Below, piece after piece: positions 63,888 through 64,000 of a stretch of 64,000 nucleotides of DNA (positions are counted from its first letter, which is position 1; each line of letters opens with the position of its first letter). The notes under the pieces were generated by a model. It was not told the DNA's origin, did no database searches, and worked only from the letters and a program-made list of their open reading frames with translations. The DNA comes from Pseudomonas sp. FP2335 (lineage in GTDB: Bacteria > Pseudomonadota > Gammaproteobacteria > Pseudomonadales > Pseudomonadaceae), in contig NZ_CP117437.1 in the NCBI RefSeq assembly GCF_030687535.1, positions 1,137,501-1,201,500 on the forward strand, in the 5' to 3' direction. A program made the translations under genes and the position numbers.

Positions 63888-64000
63888 AGCCCGACGCTGA
63901 AGGGCAGGGCGCGGCTGGGTGGTCGCTGCAACAGTTTGTGATCGCCATCCGTCATCACCGCCAGGATCTCCATGGCGCTGTGGCCCTGCTCGATGGCGAT
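63884..64000 (-). CDS. C-terminal end of an unidentified protein
   Basis: The open minus-strand frame enters from the right edge and stops at 63884, giving about 38 C-terminal residues (for example EQGHSAMEILAVMTDGDH and RPPSRALPFSVGL). Too short to assign; no start in the window. Confidence 0.5.
   Translation of the reverse strand: MAIEQGHSAMEILAVMTDGDHKLLQRPPSRALPFSVGL

Overview
The window is chromosomal DNA from a Pseudomonas of the P. fluorescens complex. Evidence: the alginate cluster has the complete pseudomonad gene order with matching catalytic residue numbers; a 218-residue esterase (31205-31861) matches P. fluorescens carboxylesterase II from memory down to Ser114; and REP doublets (REPINs) of the type known from P. 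fluorescens genomes are scattered between genes. I see no rRNA, tRNA, prophage, insertion sequence or CRISPR array.

Layout. 1-2004: 3' part of an aromatic-acid-type efflux system (FUSC pump, DUF1656 protein, HlyD adaptor). 2063-6920: two unknown small genes, an NTF2-like protein and MFS exporter divergent from a LysR regulator, an SDR oxidoreductase and a small membrane protein. 7128-24042: the 12-gene alginate operon on the minus strand (algD-alg8-alg44-algK-algE-algG-algX-algL-algI-algJ-algF-algA) with an AlgU-type promoter, a leader of about 465 nt and a terminator after algA. Three REPINs lie inside this operon, and one overlaps the coding start of algK. 24431-36424: yaaA, a NodB-like protein with altered metal ligands, phoH, moaCDE, rhlB, estB and the aapJQMP amino-acid ABC transporter. 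36629-37882: a CynX-type MFS gene.

37883-49159: the most unusual region. A nine-gene minus-strand operon encodes a chaperone-usher pathway whose subunits belong to the DUF1120 family: four small subunits, a PapD-like chaperone, an usher, a two-domain adhesin-like protein and two more small subunits. Divergent to it are a free-standing receiver-HPt protein, an RcsB-like response regulator and an eighth DUF1120 protein. All eight DUF1120 proteins end in a strand with a penultimate tyrosine, and the small ones begin with a donor-strand-like segment, so I read them as divergent pilins. No sensor kinase is present.

49260-64000: an NTF2-like protein, a GIY-YIG protein, a GST-like protein, a TonB-dependent receptor with an STN domain, lipoprotein PBP4 (dacB), the homogentisate catabolic cluster (hmgR divergent from hmgA-fahA-maiA, then an aromatic-acid-type MFS permease), a SirB1-like protein, a Glu/Leu-dehydrogenase family protein whose catalytic lysine is threonine, yebG under a near-perfect LexA box, psiE, and the 3' end of an unidentified gene.

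Start codons below were often moved inward from the longest reading frame where a Shine-Dalgarno sequence or signal peptide decides it. Family assignments come from motif recognition, without database searches.
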